This document shows positions 8,549 to 17,397 of a DNA stretch of 64,000 nucleotides, piece after piece; positions within the stretch are counted from its first letter, which is position 1, and each line of letters starts with the position of its first letter. Below the pieces are notes generated by a model. The model worked only from the letters and a program-made list of their open reading frames with translations, was not told the DNA's origin and made no database searches. The translations under genes and the position numbers were made by a program. The DNA is taken from positions 1-64,000 of the forward strand of contig NZ_MTQO01000025.1 of assembly GCF_001984155.1 (NCBI RefSeq). Reading direction: 5' to 3'. The stretch is from Actinosynnema sp. ALI-1.44 (GTDB lineage Bacteria; Actinomycetota; Actinomycetes; Mycobacteriales; Pseudonocardiaceae).

Positions 8549-9108
8549 TCGCACGAGCGCGTGTACATGGCACTGTCGTGAACCTCATGGAGGTGGACGG
8601 TGTCGGGTCATTGTGACCGCCCGGCGTTGTGGTGCAGGAGAATTAGCGAACTTACTGATGCGGCCGCGATCTCGCCCGCATGGTTTCGGCATGATTCGTA
8701 GCCAACGGGTGCTCGGCCAGTAGACCGCGAGTTCGGTCACTCCGTGTGGTGAACGTTGGCCCAAGCGGTCCGGAGACGGGTGATGCGGCAGATCAGCTGT
8801 CAGGCGGCAGGGCCAAACCTACGCAGTCGGCCGCCCTTCCATCGGGTGCAGTGTCACAAACCTGTACTTATTGAACGCGTGGATCACCTCTCGCACTTAG
8901 CCGTCGGTGGTGGCGAACATGACCGCAGTGTCACCCGCGCTGTGGCACTGTATCGAAGCCAGCGCAGTTCAAGCGTGCTTCGTCGGTGGACCGAAAAGGT
9001 CCACAGCAGACCTGGCGTTGTGTCGGTTAGACACCTGGACCGTCAACCGCCAACGTTCATGTTGTGTCGAGATTGTGGGGACCCATGGTGCGGTGCGGGT
9101 CGGCGCTC
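8549..9108. other. Gene-free stretch of 560 bases
   Basis: Only low-quality overlapping frames are present, rich in Arg/Ser/Cys and without start signals. No repeats or RNA-like structure were noticed. Confidence 0.4.
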
Positions 9109-9312
9109 TCATCCCGCGTGCGCGGGGCCCGACGGCTTTGCCCTGTCCGTCATCCTGGTGCTCAGCGCGCGGACCCTGTCGATCAGGAGACCGGCCTCGG
9201 CCTCGGTGAACAGGCCCTGCTCGGCGGCGCGCGTGATAGTCGCGACGCAGCTCTGGTGGGCTTCGGCGATATCCTCGAACGGCCCTGACGAGGTCAACTT
9301 GAGGTGTGCCAC
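9109..9312 (-). CDS. Small hypothetical protein
   Basis: A 67-residue helical protein starts at a GTG at 9312, preceded by AAGGGA. It reads VAHLKLTSSGPFEDIAEAHQ, then CVATITRAAEQGLFTEAEAG, then LLIDRVRALSTRMTD. Composition and codon use fit a real cytoplasmic protein, but no family is recognised. It is transcribed away from the TPR gene. Confidence 0.5.
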   Translation of the reverse strand: MAHLKLTSSGPFEDIAEAHQSCVATITRAAEQGLFTEAEAGLLIDRVRALSTRMTDRAKPSGPAHAG

Positions 9313-9552
9313 GGGAATCCCTTGATCGGCTGAGGATGATCCCGCCAGGGTCCGGGGCAGTGGCGTTGACACTACGCCATCACGACGGGGCTGAGCAGCG
9401 GTACCGTATCGGTCCGGTCGGCGGTACCGTCGCGTATACGTTCTCGTTCGCGCCCGGTCCTCGCGCGGTCACAACGCGGATCCCCTGCGGTCGTTCTGGT
9501 GCATCAAGGTGAACCTGACGGCGTCCGGTCGTCGGCTCGGCACGGAAGGAAC

Positions 9553-9609
9553 ATGAGCATGGTCCAGAACCTGCGGGTCGTCCGGCTCGTGACCCTCGAC
9601 GCGGCCTGA
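9553..9609 (+). CDS. 18-residue peptide ORF with strong ribosome binding site
   Basis: GGAAGGAAC lies directly before an ATG that opens an 18-codon frame, MSMVQNLRVVRLVTLDAA, ending in TGA at 9607. It precedes the TPR gene by 111 bases. It could be a translated leader, a small peptide or a decayed gene start. Nothing else about it is known. Confidence 0.35.
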   Translation: MSMVQNLRVVRLVTLDAA

Positions 9610-9720
9610 AAGCTCTTGTTGGCCGGCGACACCGAGAAGCCGAGTTCGGACAACGATGCCCCATCCCGCTCCGGTCCCTGGCGGGCCCCTCCATCTTTAT
9701 TGTTGCCAAGGAGGTCGGCC

Positions 9721-10743
9721 ATGGCCCTACGCCACCATGATGACGATCCAGCGCCATCGGTGCCCGAGGTCCCGATGTCAGTTCCCGAGCGTGTCGGGGC
9801 ATCAGATGTGGCACGGATCGAGGCAGCGACGCGGGTCTTGCGGGCCTGGGACTACCAGTGCGGCGGAGGTGCGTGCTACGACGCCGTTGTCACCTACGTG
9901 ACCTGGGCACAGCGCCTGCTCGGCGCCGCCACAACAGAGCCGGTCGGCGACCGGCTTCGCACCAGTGTGGCGGATCTGCACTGTCTGGCCGGATGGACCG
10001 CCTTCGACATCGACCGGGTCGACCAGGCTCGTCGCCACTTCGACGACGCCGCCAGGCTGGCCCAGTTCGCTCGCAACGACGCACTGGTGGCCGGTATCAG
10101 GTATCGCAGAGGCCGGGTCCATCTGCACCACAACGCGTTGGACGCGGCGCGGGTGGATTTCCAACTCGGTCAGCACGCGGCTCAAGCCTGCGCGTCAGCA
10201 CTGCCTGCCGCGATTCTGCACGCGAACCAAGCTTGGGTGGCCGCGAAGATGGGCCTCGCCGACGACGCACTCGCGTCGCTGGGCAAGGGCCTGGACGACT
10301 TCACTCGATCAGATCCGGCCGACGCGCCGGGGTGGGCGGCTTTCTTCGACATCAACGATTTGCTGGCCATGTCTGGTGTCATCTACGCGGATCTCGCGCG
10401 GTCCGTGGATCCGTTCTACGCACGTGCGGCGATACCCGCCCTGACCAACGCGGCAGACGGGTACAGCCAGATGGCCCGTAGCAGGTCGTTCAGCCTGGTC
10501 GCGCTGGCGGCGAGTCATCTCATCGAACACGACGCGGACCGCGCGGCCGCGGTGGGTGCCGAGGCCATCGCCGTAGCTTTGACGGTGAGGTCGTCGCGGG
10601 TCCGGGATCGGCTGCTGTCTCTGAAGAACATGGCGGATCAGCACCGTGACAACGCCGATGCCCGCGAATTGTCCGAACGGATCGCCGTGTTCGCCGCAGT
10701 GTCACCAGCCCACAGCCGGGTCGCCAGCCAACGAAGTCGCTGA
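9721..10743 (+). CDS. TPR-repeat protein (sensor half of an XRE-type regulator, without HTH)
   Basis: The 340-residue cytoplasmic protein starts at an ATG behind a near-perfect AAGGAGG. After a short acidic lead it has the segment VGASDVARIEAATRVLRAWD, then YQCGGGACYDAVVTYVTW, which is found after the helix-turn-helix in actinobacterial XRE regulators. Helical TPR-like repeats follow (DRVDQARRHFDDAARLAQFA, ALDAARVDFQLGQHAAQACA, MGLADDALASLGKGLDDF). No DNA-binding domain is visible, so it may bind a partner regulator or peptide. The 18-residue ORF just upstream could be related. Confidence 0.68.
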   Translation: MALRHHDDDPAPSVPEVPMSVPERVGASDVARIEAATRVLRAWDYQCGGGACYDAVVTYVTWAQRLLGAATTEPVGDRLRTSVADLHCLAGWTAFDIDRVDQARRHFDDAARLAQFARNDALVAGIRYRRGRVHLHHNALDAARVDFQLGQHAAQACASALPAAILHANQAWVAAKMGLADDALASLGKGLDDFTRSDPADAPGWAAFFDINDLLAMSGVIYADLARSVDPFYARAAIPALTNAADGYSQMARSRSFSLVALAASHLIEHDADRAAAVGAEAIAVALTVRSSRVRDRLLSLKNMADQHRDNADARELSERIAVFAAVSPAHSRVASQRSR

Positions 10744-10830
10744 AGACCCGCACACTGAGTTCGGGCAGTGCCCGGGGGTGCCAAGGGCGAGGTTTGTTGC
10801 GGGGTCTCAGCGTAGCCCTCAGCGGGCAGC

Positions 10831-11418
10831 ATGTCTCACCCAGACAGTTCATTCCCCTGCCGCAGGCACGGGCAGTCACTCCGGTTGCGCCTCAAGCCCA
10901 GCGAATCGACCGTCGGGTACGTCGACGGCGCCTGGTGGCCACGGTCACGGGATCTGGCAGCGGAATTACCAGCGCTGGTCAAGGTGCTCGCCGTCCGGCT
11001 CGGCCCGGTGTGGCGAGTAGTGTTCGCCTACACCTCGTGGGGCGACGCGCCGCGCAGGATCCAACTCGACGGTCACTCCGTCCGGCTGGATGGATTCCGG
11101 TCGCAGGACGAGAACGTCATCAGCGTCGTCTCGATGGACCGCCAACGCATCCACCTGCTTGTCATCCCACCGGATGCCGACAAAGCAGCCAGCCACGAGG
11201 CGATGATGACGGCCGCTGGACGCGCCCAACAACTGCTGAGAACCACTCGTCCAGCTTCCGAACCAAAGCCGGACGCCGACGAACAGAGCGCCGCGACCTG
11301 CGCGTCATGCCCGCACCCTTGGGACAGCCACGATCAGATCGCGGTCCGCTACTGCACCGCGAAAGCCGTCGGCGGGAACAGCCCGGGTTGCGTCTGCACA
11401 AACAAGAAGACTTCATGA
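10831..11418 (+). CDS. DUF5994 protein with C-terminal RGCVC-like Cys tail
   Basis: The 195-residue protein carries the DUF5994 signature RLRLKPSESTVGYVDGAWWP then RSRDLAAELPALVKVLA near the N-terminus. The C-terminal 40 residues are CASCPHPWDSHDQIAVRYCT...GCVCTNKK, the spacing of Cys and His seen in small actinobacterial RGCVC proteins and probably a metal-binding knuckle. The two parts are joined in one frame without a visible frameshift. Function is unknown; DUF5994 genes commonly lie near GAF/ANTAR or stress genes, as here. Confidence 0.72.
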   Translation: MSHPDSSFPCRRHGQSLRLRLKPSESTVGYVDGAWWPRSRDLAAELPALVKVLAVRLGPVWRVVFAYTSWGDAPRRIQLDGHSVRLDGFRSQDENVISVVSMDRQRIHLLVIPPDADKAASHEAMMTAAGRAQQLLRTTRPASEPKPDADEQSAATCASCPHPWDSHDQIAVRYCTAKAVGGNSPGCVCTNKKTS

Positions 11419-11701
11419 CCACCACCGGCCAACACACATGACCGCCTGCGGCCCCATGGGCCGAGCTCGTCAAGGAGACCCGGGAAGTGCGCTGATCGAT
11501 TTCCGAAGGTGCTGTCAGCGGGCGACATGCCCCCGGCAAGTACGGGGGGTTGTGCCTGGTCACTGTTCGATTGGAATCGGTGTGCGAACGGCTACAATTG
11601 AAAGAGCGCGTGACCGATGACGTGGACAGCGCGCTGATCGTGTTGATCGCCCCAGACTCCGGCGGTTGAGTTCCCTTGCCGACGCCTGGAGGCGATTTCC
11701 T

Positions 11702-12655
11702 GTGACTATCGCGGTTCGAACTTCTCCCCACCTGCCCGTGGCGGCGGACATCCTGGCGGGTGAGAAGACTCCGATGCAGATGATGTTGGTCAAGCTGTTC
11801 GCGGTTGTCCCGTTACTCGCGTTGACCGCGGCTGTCCCGGTCGCGTGGGGGTGGGGCCTGGACTGGGTCGATATCGGCCTTGTCGCGTTCTTCTACACCC
11901 TGACCTGCCTGGGCGTGACCGTCGGATTCCACCGGTACTTCACCCACGGTGCGTTCACCGCCACTCGTGGCCTGCGGATCGCGCTCGCGACGGTCGGCAG
12001 CATGGCGATGCAAGGACCGATCATCGGCTGGGTCGCCGACCACCGCCGCCACCACGCCTTCGCCGACCGGGAAGGTGACCCGCATTCGCCGTGGCTGTTC
12101 GGGACTTCGGCGACCGCACTGGCTCGGGGGTTCTGGCACGCTCACATGGGATGGATGTTCCAGCGCGAGCAGACCAATGCCGCGAGGTTCGCTCCCGACC
12201 TGCTCGCCGACCGCGACATCCTGCGGGTGAATCGGATGTTCCCGCTGCTGACGGTGGTCACGTTGCTGGCACCGGCACTGGCCGGTGGGGTGATCACCTG
12301 GAGTTGGTGGGGCGCGGTGACCGCGTTCTTCTGGGCCAGTCTGGTGCGTGTCGCCGTGCTGCACCACGTGACCTGGTCGGTGAACTCGATCTGCCACATG
12401 ATCGGCGCCCGTCCCTACACCGCGAGGGACAAGTCGGCGAACTTCTGGCCGCTGGCCATCGCTTCGATGGGTGAGTCCTGGCACAACTCGCACCATGCTG
12501 ATCCCACCTGTGCGCGCCACGGTGTCGGTCGCGGCCAGATCGACGTCTCCGCCCGCGTGATCTGGATCTTCGAGAGGTTCGGCTGGGCCACCAGGGTCCG
12601 CTGGCCCAGGGCAGAACGCTTCGCTCGCAAACTGAGGGAAACGGTGATCGCATGA
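11702..12655 (+). CDS. Membrane acyl-CoA/fatty acid desaturase
   Basis: The 317-residue integral membrane enzyme introduces a double bond into fatty acyl chains using a di-iron centre. All three histidine boxes are present: HRYFTH (77-82), HRRHH (114-118) and HNSHH (261-265), as in delta-9 stearoyl-CoA-type desaturases. Hydrophobic segments flank them (VKLFAVVPLLALTAAVPVA, DIGLVAFFYTLTCLGVTVGF, MFPLLTVVTLLAPALAGG). GTG at 11702 is preferred because GGAGG lies eight bases upstream. The stop overlaps the start of the next small gene, so it heads an operon running through the two ANTAR regulators. Confidence 0.9.
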   Translation: MTIAVRTSPHLPVAADILAGEKTPMQMMLVKLFAVVPLLALTAAVPVAWGWGLDWVDIGLVAFFYTLTCLGVTVGFHRYFTHGAFTATRGLRIALATVGSMAMQGPIIGWVADHRRHHAFADREGDPHSPWLFGTSATALARGFWHAHMGWMFQREQTNAARFAPDLLADRDILRVNRMFPLLTVVTLLAPALAGGVITWSWWGAVTAFFWASLVRVAVLHHVTWSVNSICHMIGARPYTARDKSANFWPLAIASMGESWHNSHHADPTCARHGVGRGQIDVSARVIWIFERFGWATRVRWPRAERFARKLRETVIA

Positions 12656-12786
12656 CCGCGACTCGGCGACCGTCGCCGAACCAGCCGGACGACGCGGAAG
12701 ATCGCTGGTGCGACGACGGCGGCTGGGTTTCGGCGTCTGGCCCCGCCGAGGACACGGATGCGGCGCTCGCCCGTATAGACCGGTGA
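12652..12786 (+). CDS. 44-residue acidic hypothetical protein
   Basis: This small frame begins at an ATG overlapping the desaturase stop (ATGA) and ends just before the next gene. It reads MTATRRPSPNQPDDAEDRWC, then DDGGWVSASGPAEDTDAALA. Coupled position and codon use support translation. It is acidic and probably disordered, and no family is recognised. Confidence 0.45.
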   Translation: MTATRRPSPNQPDDAEDRWCDDGGWVSASGPAEDTDAALARIDR

Positions 12787-12790
12787 TGCT

Positions 12791-13495
12791 GTGACTGAGA
12801 ACCGCCGAGAGCGAATGCGTGCGCTGGTGACGGCCAACGACGACGGCCTGCCCCCGGCGTTGACGCGGATCTGCGGGCTGGCGGTGTCGGAGTTGGTGGT
12901 CACTGGTGCCGGGGTCACGTTGATGCACCGGCCTGGGACTCCTGACGCGCAGCAGCGCTTGGCGCGCGCTACCGACGCGGTCGCCGTCGGGTTGGAGGAC
13001 TTGCAGCTCACGGTAGGCGAGGGGCCCGGGTTGTCCGCGGTCACCGCGGGTGCGCCGGTGCTGGTGCCTGATCTGGCTGTGGCCGGGGCGCGGTGGCCCG
13101 CGTTCACCCCAGGCGCCTTGGCCTTGGGGGTGGCCGCGGTGTTCGCGTTCCCTTTGCAGCTGGGGGTGATCGGGTTGGGGTCGCTGGACTGTCACCGGGC
13201 CGCCACCGGTTCGCTGAGCCCGCCGCAGGCGGTCGACGGCCTGGTGCTGGCTGAGCTGGCCTTTGAGTCGGTGCTGGACGAGATCGCGGGGCGTCCTCCG
13301 GAGGACCTTGGCTGGATCTCCGACATCCACGCCGAGGTCCACCAGGCGTCCGGGATGGTGAGCAACCAGTTGGGCATCAGCATGCGGGAGGCGTTGCTGC
13401 GGATCCGTGCCCACGCCTACGCCCACGATCTACCGCTGGCAACAGTGGCCCGTCAGATCGTAGATCGCCAGCTGTTGCTCGGCGCGCAAGAATGA
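12791..13495 (+). CDS. GAF-ANTAR domain regulator
   Basis: The 234-residue protein has an N-terminal GAF-like sensor (ALTRICGLAVSELVVTGAGV with GEGPGLSAVTAGAPVLVPDL) and a C-terminal ANTAR RNA-binding domain (HQASGMVSNQLGISMREALL, then RIRAHAYAHDLPLATVARQI). ANTAR proteins act as antiterminators by binding paired hexaloop hairpins in nascent RNA. The GTG start at 12791 follows the preceding small gene by four bases, which fits an operon with the desaturase. The signal it senses is unknown. Confidence 0.85.
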   Translation: MTENRRERMRALVTANDDGLPPALTRICGLAVSELVVTGAGVTLMHRPGTPDAQQRLARATDAVAVGLEDLQLTVGEGPGLSAVTAGAPVLVPDLAVAGARWPAFTPGALALGVAAVFAFPLQLGVIGLGSLDCHRAATGSLSPPQAVDGLVLAELAFESVLDEIAGRPPEDLGWISDIHAEVHQASGMVSNQLGISMREALLRIRAHAYAHDLPLATVARQIVDRQLLLGAQE

Positions 13496-13524
13496 TGTGG
13501 ACAGGTCACAGGAAGCAGGCACCG

Positions 13525-14286
13525 ATGAACCACAGTCATGAACAGCGACTGGCGCGGGTGTTCGTCGAACTGGCGGACACCTTGATCGACCAGTTCGACA
13601 TCATCGAGTTCCTGAACATGCTCGTCGAGCGATGTGTGGAGCTGCTGGACGTCGCCGCGGCCGGAGTGGTGCTCTCGGACCAGCGGGGCGGGTTGCGCAT
13701 GGCCGCCGCGTCCTCCGAGCAGGCCAGGCTGGTCGAGTTGTTCGCCGTCCAGGCCGACGACGGGCCATGTCTGGACTGTGTGAGAACTGGGCTGCCGGTG
13801 TCCAGTGCGAACCTGGCGGACGAGAACGCTCGGTGGCCCCGGTTCGCTGTGGCCGCCCGTGAGGCAGGGTTCCGTGCCGCGCACGCGGTGCCGATGCGGT
13901 TACGCCAAACTGTGATCGGCGCGTTGAACCTGCTCAACACCGAGTCCGACGGGGTGGACGAGACCAGCGTGTCCCTGGGCCAGGCGTTGGCCGACGTGGC
14001 CACGATCGGCATGCTGCAGCACCGCGCGATCGACGACAGCGCGATCCTGACCAGGCAGCTGCAGACCGCCCTGAACTCCCGGGTCGTCATCGAACAGGCC
14101 AAGGGTGTGCTGTCCGCACACGCAGGCGTCGACATGCAGGCCGCGTTCGTCGCGCTGCGCGCCTACAGCCGGTCGAACAACCTGCGTCTGTCCGACATCG
14201 CGCGCGAGGTCGCCGAGGGCACCGCCGACCTCGACGCCATCGCGGCGGGCGGACAGGTGTCCCCACCCAGGCAGGAGCGGCACTGA
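13525..14286 (+). CDS. GAF-ANTAR domain regulator (second copy)
   Basis: The 253-residue paralogous regulator has a GAF domain at about residues 15-150 (DIIEFLNMLVERCVELLDVA, QADDGPCLDCVRTGLPVSSA) and an ANTAR domain (about 180-235; ALNSRVVIEQAKGVLSAHAG, then VDMQAAFVALRAYSRSNNLR). It is a better match to the ANTAR consensus than its neighbour. ATG 13525 with GGAAGCAGG upstream is chosen over an in-frame start at 13492. The tandem pair could respond to two signals or form heterodimers. Confidence 0.87.
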   Translation: MNHSHEQRLARVFVELADTLIDQFDIIEFLNMLVERCVELLDVAAAGVVLSDQRGGLRMAAASSEQARLVELFAVQADDGPCLDCVRTGLPVSSANLADENARWPRFAVAAREAGFRAAHAVPMRLRQTVIGALNLLNTESDGVDETSVSLGQALADVATIGMLQHRAIDDSAILTRQLQTALNSRVVIEQAKGVLSAHAGVDMQAAFVALRAYSRSNNLRLSDIAREVAEGTADLDAIAAGGQVSPPRQERH

Positions 14287-14444
14287 ACCAGTCGACAGGG
14301 CGATCAGGTGTCGTTCTGTCGGCTGTGGACTGTTCGTTGAACCGGGCCGGGCCGTCGGTGAATTGGAGCTGTCGAAGGCCTCCAGTATGGACAGCACTTC
14401 CCGGTCGATCTGTCCGTGGGTGAGAACATCGTGCCGGTTGGTCG

Positions 14445-14669
14445 TTACCTCGTCGGCCACTTGCTCACACCGATGATCGCCTCCGTCGCCTGGTAGGCGT
14501 CCTTGACCAACGCCACGGCCACGTTGCCCGGCAATTGGGAGGACGCGGCAGTACCCGTCCCGGTCGGGTGGGTGGCTTTCCACGCCACGTCGACCTGTTC
14601 AAGCGCCGCGACCAAGTCTCGCCACACGGCCGACTGGTTGGTGCTCTTCTCGGAATAGTTCGATGTCAC
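14445..14669 (-). CDS. Small hypothetical protein downstream of AI-2E permease
   Basis: The 74-residue protein starts at a GTG at 14669 with GAGG about nine bases upstream. It begins 11 bases after the permease stop and is probably co-transcribed. Sequence: VTSNYSEKSTNQSAVWRDLV, then AALEQVDVAWKATHPTGTGT, then a helical C-terminus (VAVALVKDAYQATEAIIGVS). No family is recognised. Confidence 0.48.
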   Translation of the reverse strand: MTSNYSEKSTNQSAVWRDLVAALEQVDVAWKATHPTGTGTAASSQLPGNVAVALVKDAYQATEAIIGVSKWPTR

Positions 14670-14680
14670 CGGTATCAACC

Positions 14681-15796
14681 TCACTTCTGGTGAACATCGA
14701 TGGGCTTGGCGTATTCGTCTTCGCCGCCGCGCAGGGAGCGAACGCCTGCGTTGAGTACAGCCAGCAAGGGGACCGCCAGTAGTGCCCCGGCGATGCCGGC
14801 CGCGACCAGTCCGATCGCGATGGCGAGCACCACGGCAAGCGGGTGGAGGTTGACGGCTCGGCCGAGCAGGAGGGGCTGCAGTACATGGGCTTCCAGTTGC
14901 TGGACGCCGATGACGATGCCCAGGAGTACCAGTGCCGTTATCGGTCCGTTGGCGACCAGGGCGATCAGCACCGCGATCCCGCCGGCGACGACGCCGCCGA
15001 TGATGGGGATGAACGCGCCGATGAAGACCAGTGTGGCCAGGGGGATCGCGAGCGGGACGCCGAGGATGACCATCCCGATCCCGGCGCCGACGGCGTCCAC
15101 TGTGGCCACCGCGATCGTCGCGCGCACGTAGCTGACCAGAGCGGACAGGCCGCGGCGGCCTGCGACGTCCACCCGGGGGCGGATCCGATCGGGTGCGGCG
15201 CGCAGCAGGAACGTCCAGATGCCGCGGCCGTCGTAGAGCAGGTAGATCAGCACGAACAGGATCAACAGCATCTGAGCCAGGATCTCACCGATGGTCGCCG
15301 CGGTGGTCAGTGCGCCGGACGTGATGCCGGTTTGCGTGTTGGTCAAGGTTGTGACGAGAGTGTCGAAGAAGCTTCGCACTTGCTCGTCGCTCAGGTGCAG
15401 CGGGCCGGTGGTGAGCCAGTTACCGATGGCGTCGATGCTGTGGGAGAGCTGGATCCGCAGCGCTGGCAGACCGTTGATGAAGGTGATGATCACGAACGTG
15501 AGCAGTCCGCCGAGCACCGCCAAGCCGCCGACGAGGACCATGACGGCTGCCAGCCAGCGGGGTACCTTGCGCTTGACCAGGTATCCGACAGCGGGCGCCA
15601 GCAATGCGGCCAGCAACAAGGCGATCGCAACCGGAACAACGACCGCCGCGAGGTAGCCGACGATGATACCGATCACGGCCAGGGCGGCGGCGACCACCAG
15701 CAGTCGCCAGCCCAGCGCGGCGCTCACCTGAAGGGATTGCGGCACGATTGGACGTTCGGAACGGCCGTGCAGCGGGGTGGTGTCTGAAGTGTCCAT
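14681..15796 (-). CDS. AI-2E family transporter (membrane permease)
   Basis: The 371-residue polytopic protein of the AI-2E/PerM family exports or exchanges small solutes; family members include quorum-signal exporters and Na+/H+ antiporters. About eight hydrophobic segments are visible, among them WRLLVVAAALAVIGIIVGYL, ILAQMLLILFVLIYLLYDG and the conserved family segment PLATLVFIGAFIPIIGGVVA. The ATG at 15796 follows GAGAGG; an upstream in-frame start lacks one. It probably forms a two-gene operon with the small ORF at 14445-14669. The substrate is unknown. Confidence 0.85.
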   Translation of the reverse strand: MDTSDTTPLHGRSERPIVPQSLQVSAALGWRLLVVAAALAVIGIIVGYLAAVVVPVAIALLLAALLAPAVGYLVKRKVPRWLAAVMVLVGGLAVLGGLLTFVIITFINGLPALRIQLSHSIDAIGNWLTTGPLHLSDEQVRSFFDTLVTTLTNTQTGITSGALTTAATIGEILAQMLLILFVLIYLLYDGRGIWTFLLRAAPDRIRPRVDVAGRRGLSALVSYVRATIAVATVDAVGAGIGMVILGVPLAIPLATLVFIGAFIPIIGGVVAGGIAVLIALVANGPITALVLLGIVIGVQQLEAHVLQPLLLGRAVNLHPLAVVLAIAIGLVAAGIAGALLAVPLLAVLNAGVRSLRGGEDEYAKPIDVHQK

Positions 15797-15880
15797 AGTG
15801 GTACCTCTCGACCGGGGACGTGATGGGCACGCACACATGCCGCCAGGGTCTGGAGCGGTCCAACAGGATGCACACCGATT

Positions 15881-16318
15881 CTAGGCCTGTCGGCGGGTGA
15901 CAGCCGCGTAGTGCGCGACAGCGACCGCTCCGCCGATGGCCAGGCAGGACCAGATCCCATGCCGAGCGTGGAGCATCCAGTGTGCGCGCCGCGATGCCGA
16001 CGACGCTGAGGCTCAGGCCGGCGCTGAATGCCAGCACCGGTGCGGCCCAGACGCGATCGTGGCTGTGACCCCGATACTGAACGCGAGTAGCGACTGGACC
16101 AGGAACAACGGCAGACGCCGCAGGGCCGCGGCAGCGAAGAGAAACCTTACCAAGTCCGTGCCCAGACCGAGGAAGTAGATCGGCTGACGCCGAAGCGCGA
16201 CCAGACCAAGGGACGTACCGCCGTACAGTCCGGCGCGGCGGACACCGAGGGATTGCAGGATCGAGCCGCTGCCTGACGCCAGCGCCGCGAGCACAGCGAA
16301 GACGTATCCGAGAGCCAT
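15881..16318 (-). pseudogene. Multi-frameshifted membrane protein
   Basis: Three consecutive minus-strand frames together read as one membrane protein. The first (16318 to about 16050) is MALGYVFAVLAALASGSGSI with QPIYFLGLGTDLVRFLFAAA; the second is APVLAFSAGLSLSVVGIAAR; the third is LAIGGAVAVAHYAAVTRRQA ending at a TAG at 15881. This pattern (GSGSILQSLGVRRAGLYGG) resembles an actinobacterial transporter-like membrane protein of DMT type. At least two frameshifts disrupt it, so it is not functional. Confidence 0.6.
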
Positions 16319-16910
16319 CCGTCAAGTGTGGCAGCCAGGCGCCCCACACTGGGTCGTTGGTTCTCGGTTCGGCCACCGCCGTGCGCGGTGGGGGCGTCGG
16401 TGCGGATTTCGGTGCGGTCGTGGGCGGGCACGGCGCGGCGGATCAAGTCGGGTAGTTCGTGTTCGTGGGATTCGCCAGCGTGGAGGGTGGTGGCTATCAC
16501 GGCGCGAATCGCGTCGACTTCGCTGTGAATCTCCTTGCGCAACGCGAGGCATCGATGATGTGCGCGGCCTGAGGCCAGTCGGTCGCAGCGCCTGGCGCTT
16601 GGTCTCGATCGGACGTTTGCCGTCTCGACACTCTCCTTGCTGCGCAAGGAAATGGCGTCACTGAATCGATTATCCAAACAGGCACTTACTCGGTTTGCGG
16701 CGTCACGTCATTCGTCGAGGGCGTGGCCATCCACCGTCACCTGGCGGCCCCCGACGCTTCGTTCGCCGCCTGTTTTGGCGTCCACGAACAGTGAACCCAT
16801 GTGGATGGCCCGGTCGAACGTCGCCTTCGGCAGCCCCGTCAGCGCACGGCCGGGTTCGGTGTGCCGGGCGGTCGCTGTCTGTAGCGCGGCGTTCCTGCGG
16901 CTCGACAGGG
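16319..16910. other. Gene-poor stretch with one doubtful frame
   Basis: A minus-strand frame (16677-16319) contains a helical run, RKEIHSEVDAIRAVIATTLH, but has no ribosome binding site and runs without a stop into the membrane pseudogene. It may be another decayed gene. Nothing else is supported here. Confidence 0.35.
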
Positions 16911-17261
16911 TCACAGGTTGTGTGCGATGGGGTGCAGTGGTTGGTACAGGGGCAGTTCGGACCCGCTTGGCATCCGTACCGCGGTGAGTCGACCCCATCG
17001 TGCCTCGGTTACCGGTCGGCTGGTTTCGACGCCGGCTGTGGCCAGGGTGGTCAGGACCGTGTCCAGGTCGTCGCACATCAGGTAGAACTCGTGCTGTGGT
17101 GCGTCGTCGGTCGGGTGAATGGCGACCTCGGCCGGGGGCAGTTTGAAGATCAGCCACCCGTGTCCGGCATCCACGTGAGGGAACCCGAGGACGTCGGCGA
17201 CGAAGGCGCGGTCCGCCTCGGCGTTCTGGCTGTAGAGGATCACGTGCGCGCCGCTGAACAT
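16911..17261 (-). CDS. VOC/glyoxalase superfamily protein
   Basis: The 116-residue single-module VOC protein reads MFSGAHVILYSQNAEADRAF, VADVLGFPHVDAGHGWLIFK, HEFYLMCDDLDTVLTTLATA, then RLTAVRMPSGSELPLYQP. The fold binds a metal or small hydrophobic ligand between paired beta-alpha-beta modules. Members include glyoxalases, dioxygenases and resistance proteins. ATG 17261 is favoured over a GTG five codons upstream because it aligns with typical VOC N-termini. It lies downstream of the AraC regulator on the same strand and may be its target. Confidence 0.8.
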   Translation of the reverse strand: MFSGAHVILYSQNAEADRAFVADVLGFPHVDAGHGWLIFKLPPAEVAIHPTDDAPQHEFYLMCDDLDTVLTTLATAGVETSRPVTEARWGRLTAVRMPSGSELPLYQPLHPIAHNL

Positions 17262-17397
17262 GGCCAACAGTGCCACGCGAAGACGTTGCCACGCAAGCCG
17301 GAGCCCTCCGACGGCCGACTATCAGTTCGGAGCCGACACGCAGAACGTCTTCTATGCCGAGATGCGGACATCGGGTAGCGGACAGCTGGTGGGCGTG

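Noticed and set aside
11550-11669. 39-codon TTG-started frame before the desaturase
   Set aside because: The amino-acid sequence looks plausible, but there is no ribosome binding site and it ends inside the leader of the desaturase. It is too weak to list as a gene.
15420-16376. 318-codon minus-strand frame overlapping the AI-2E permease start
   Set aside because: It combines out-of-frame permease sequence with one segment of the membrane pseudogene and has no start signal.
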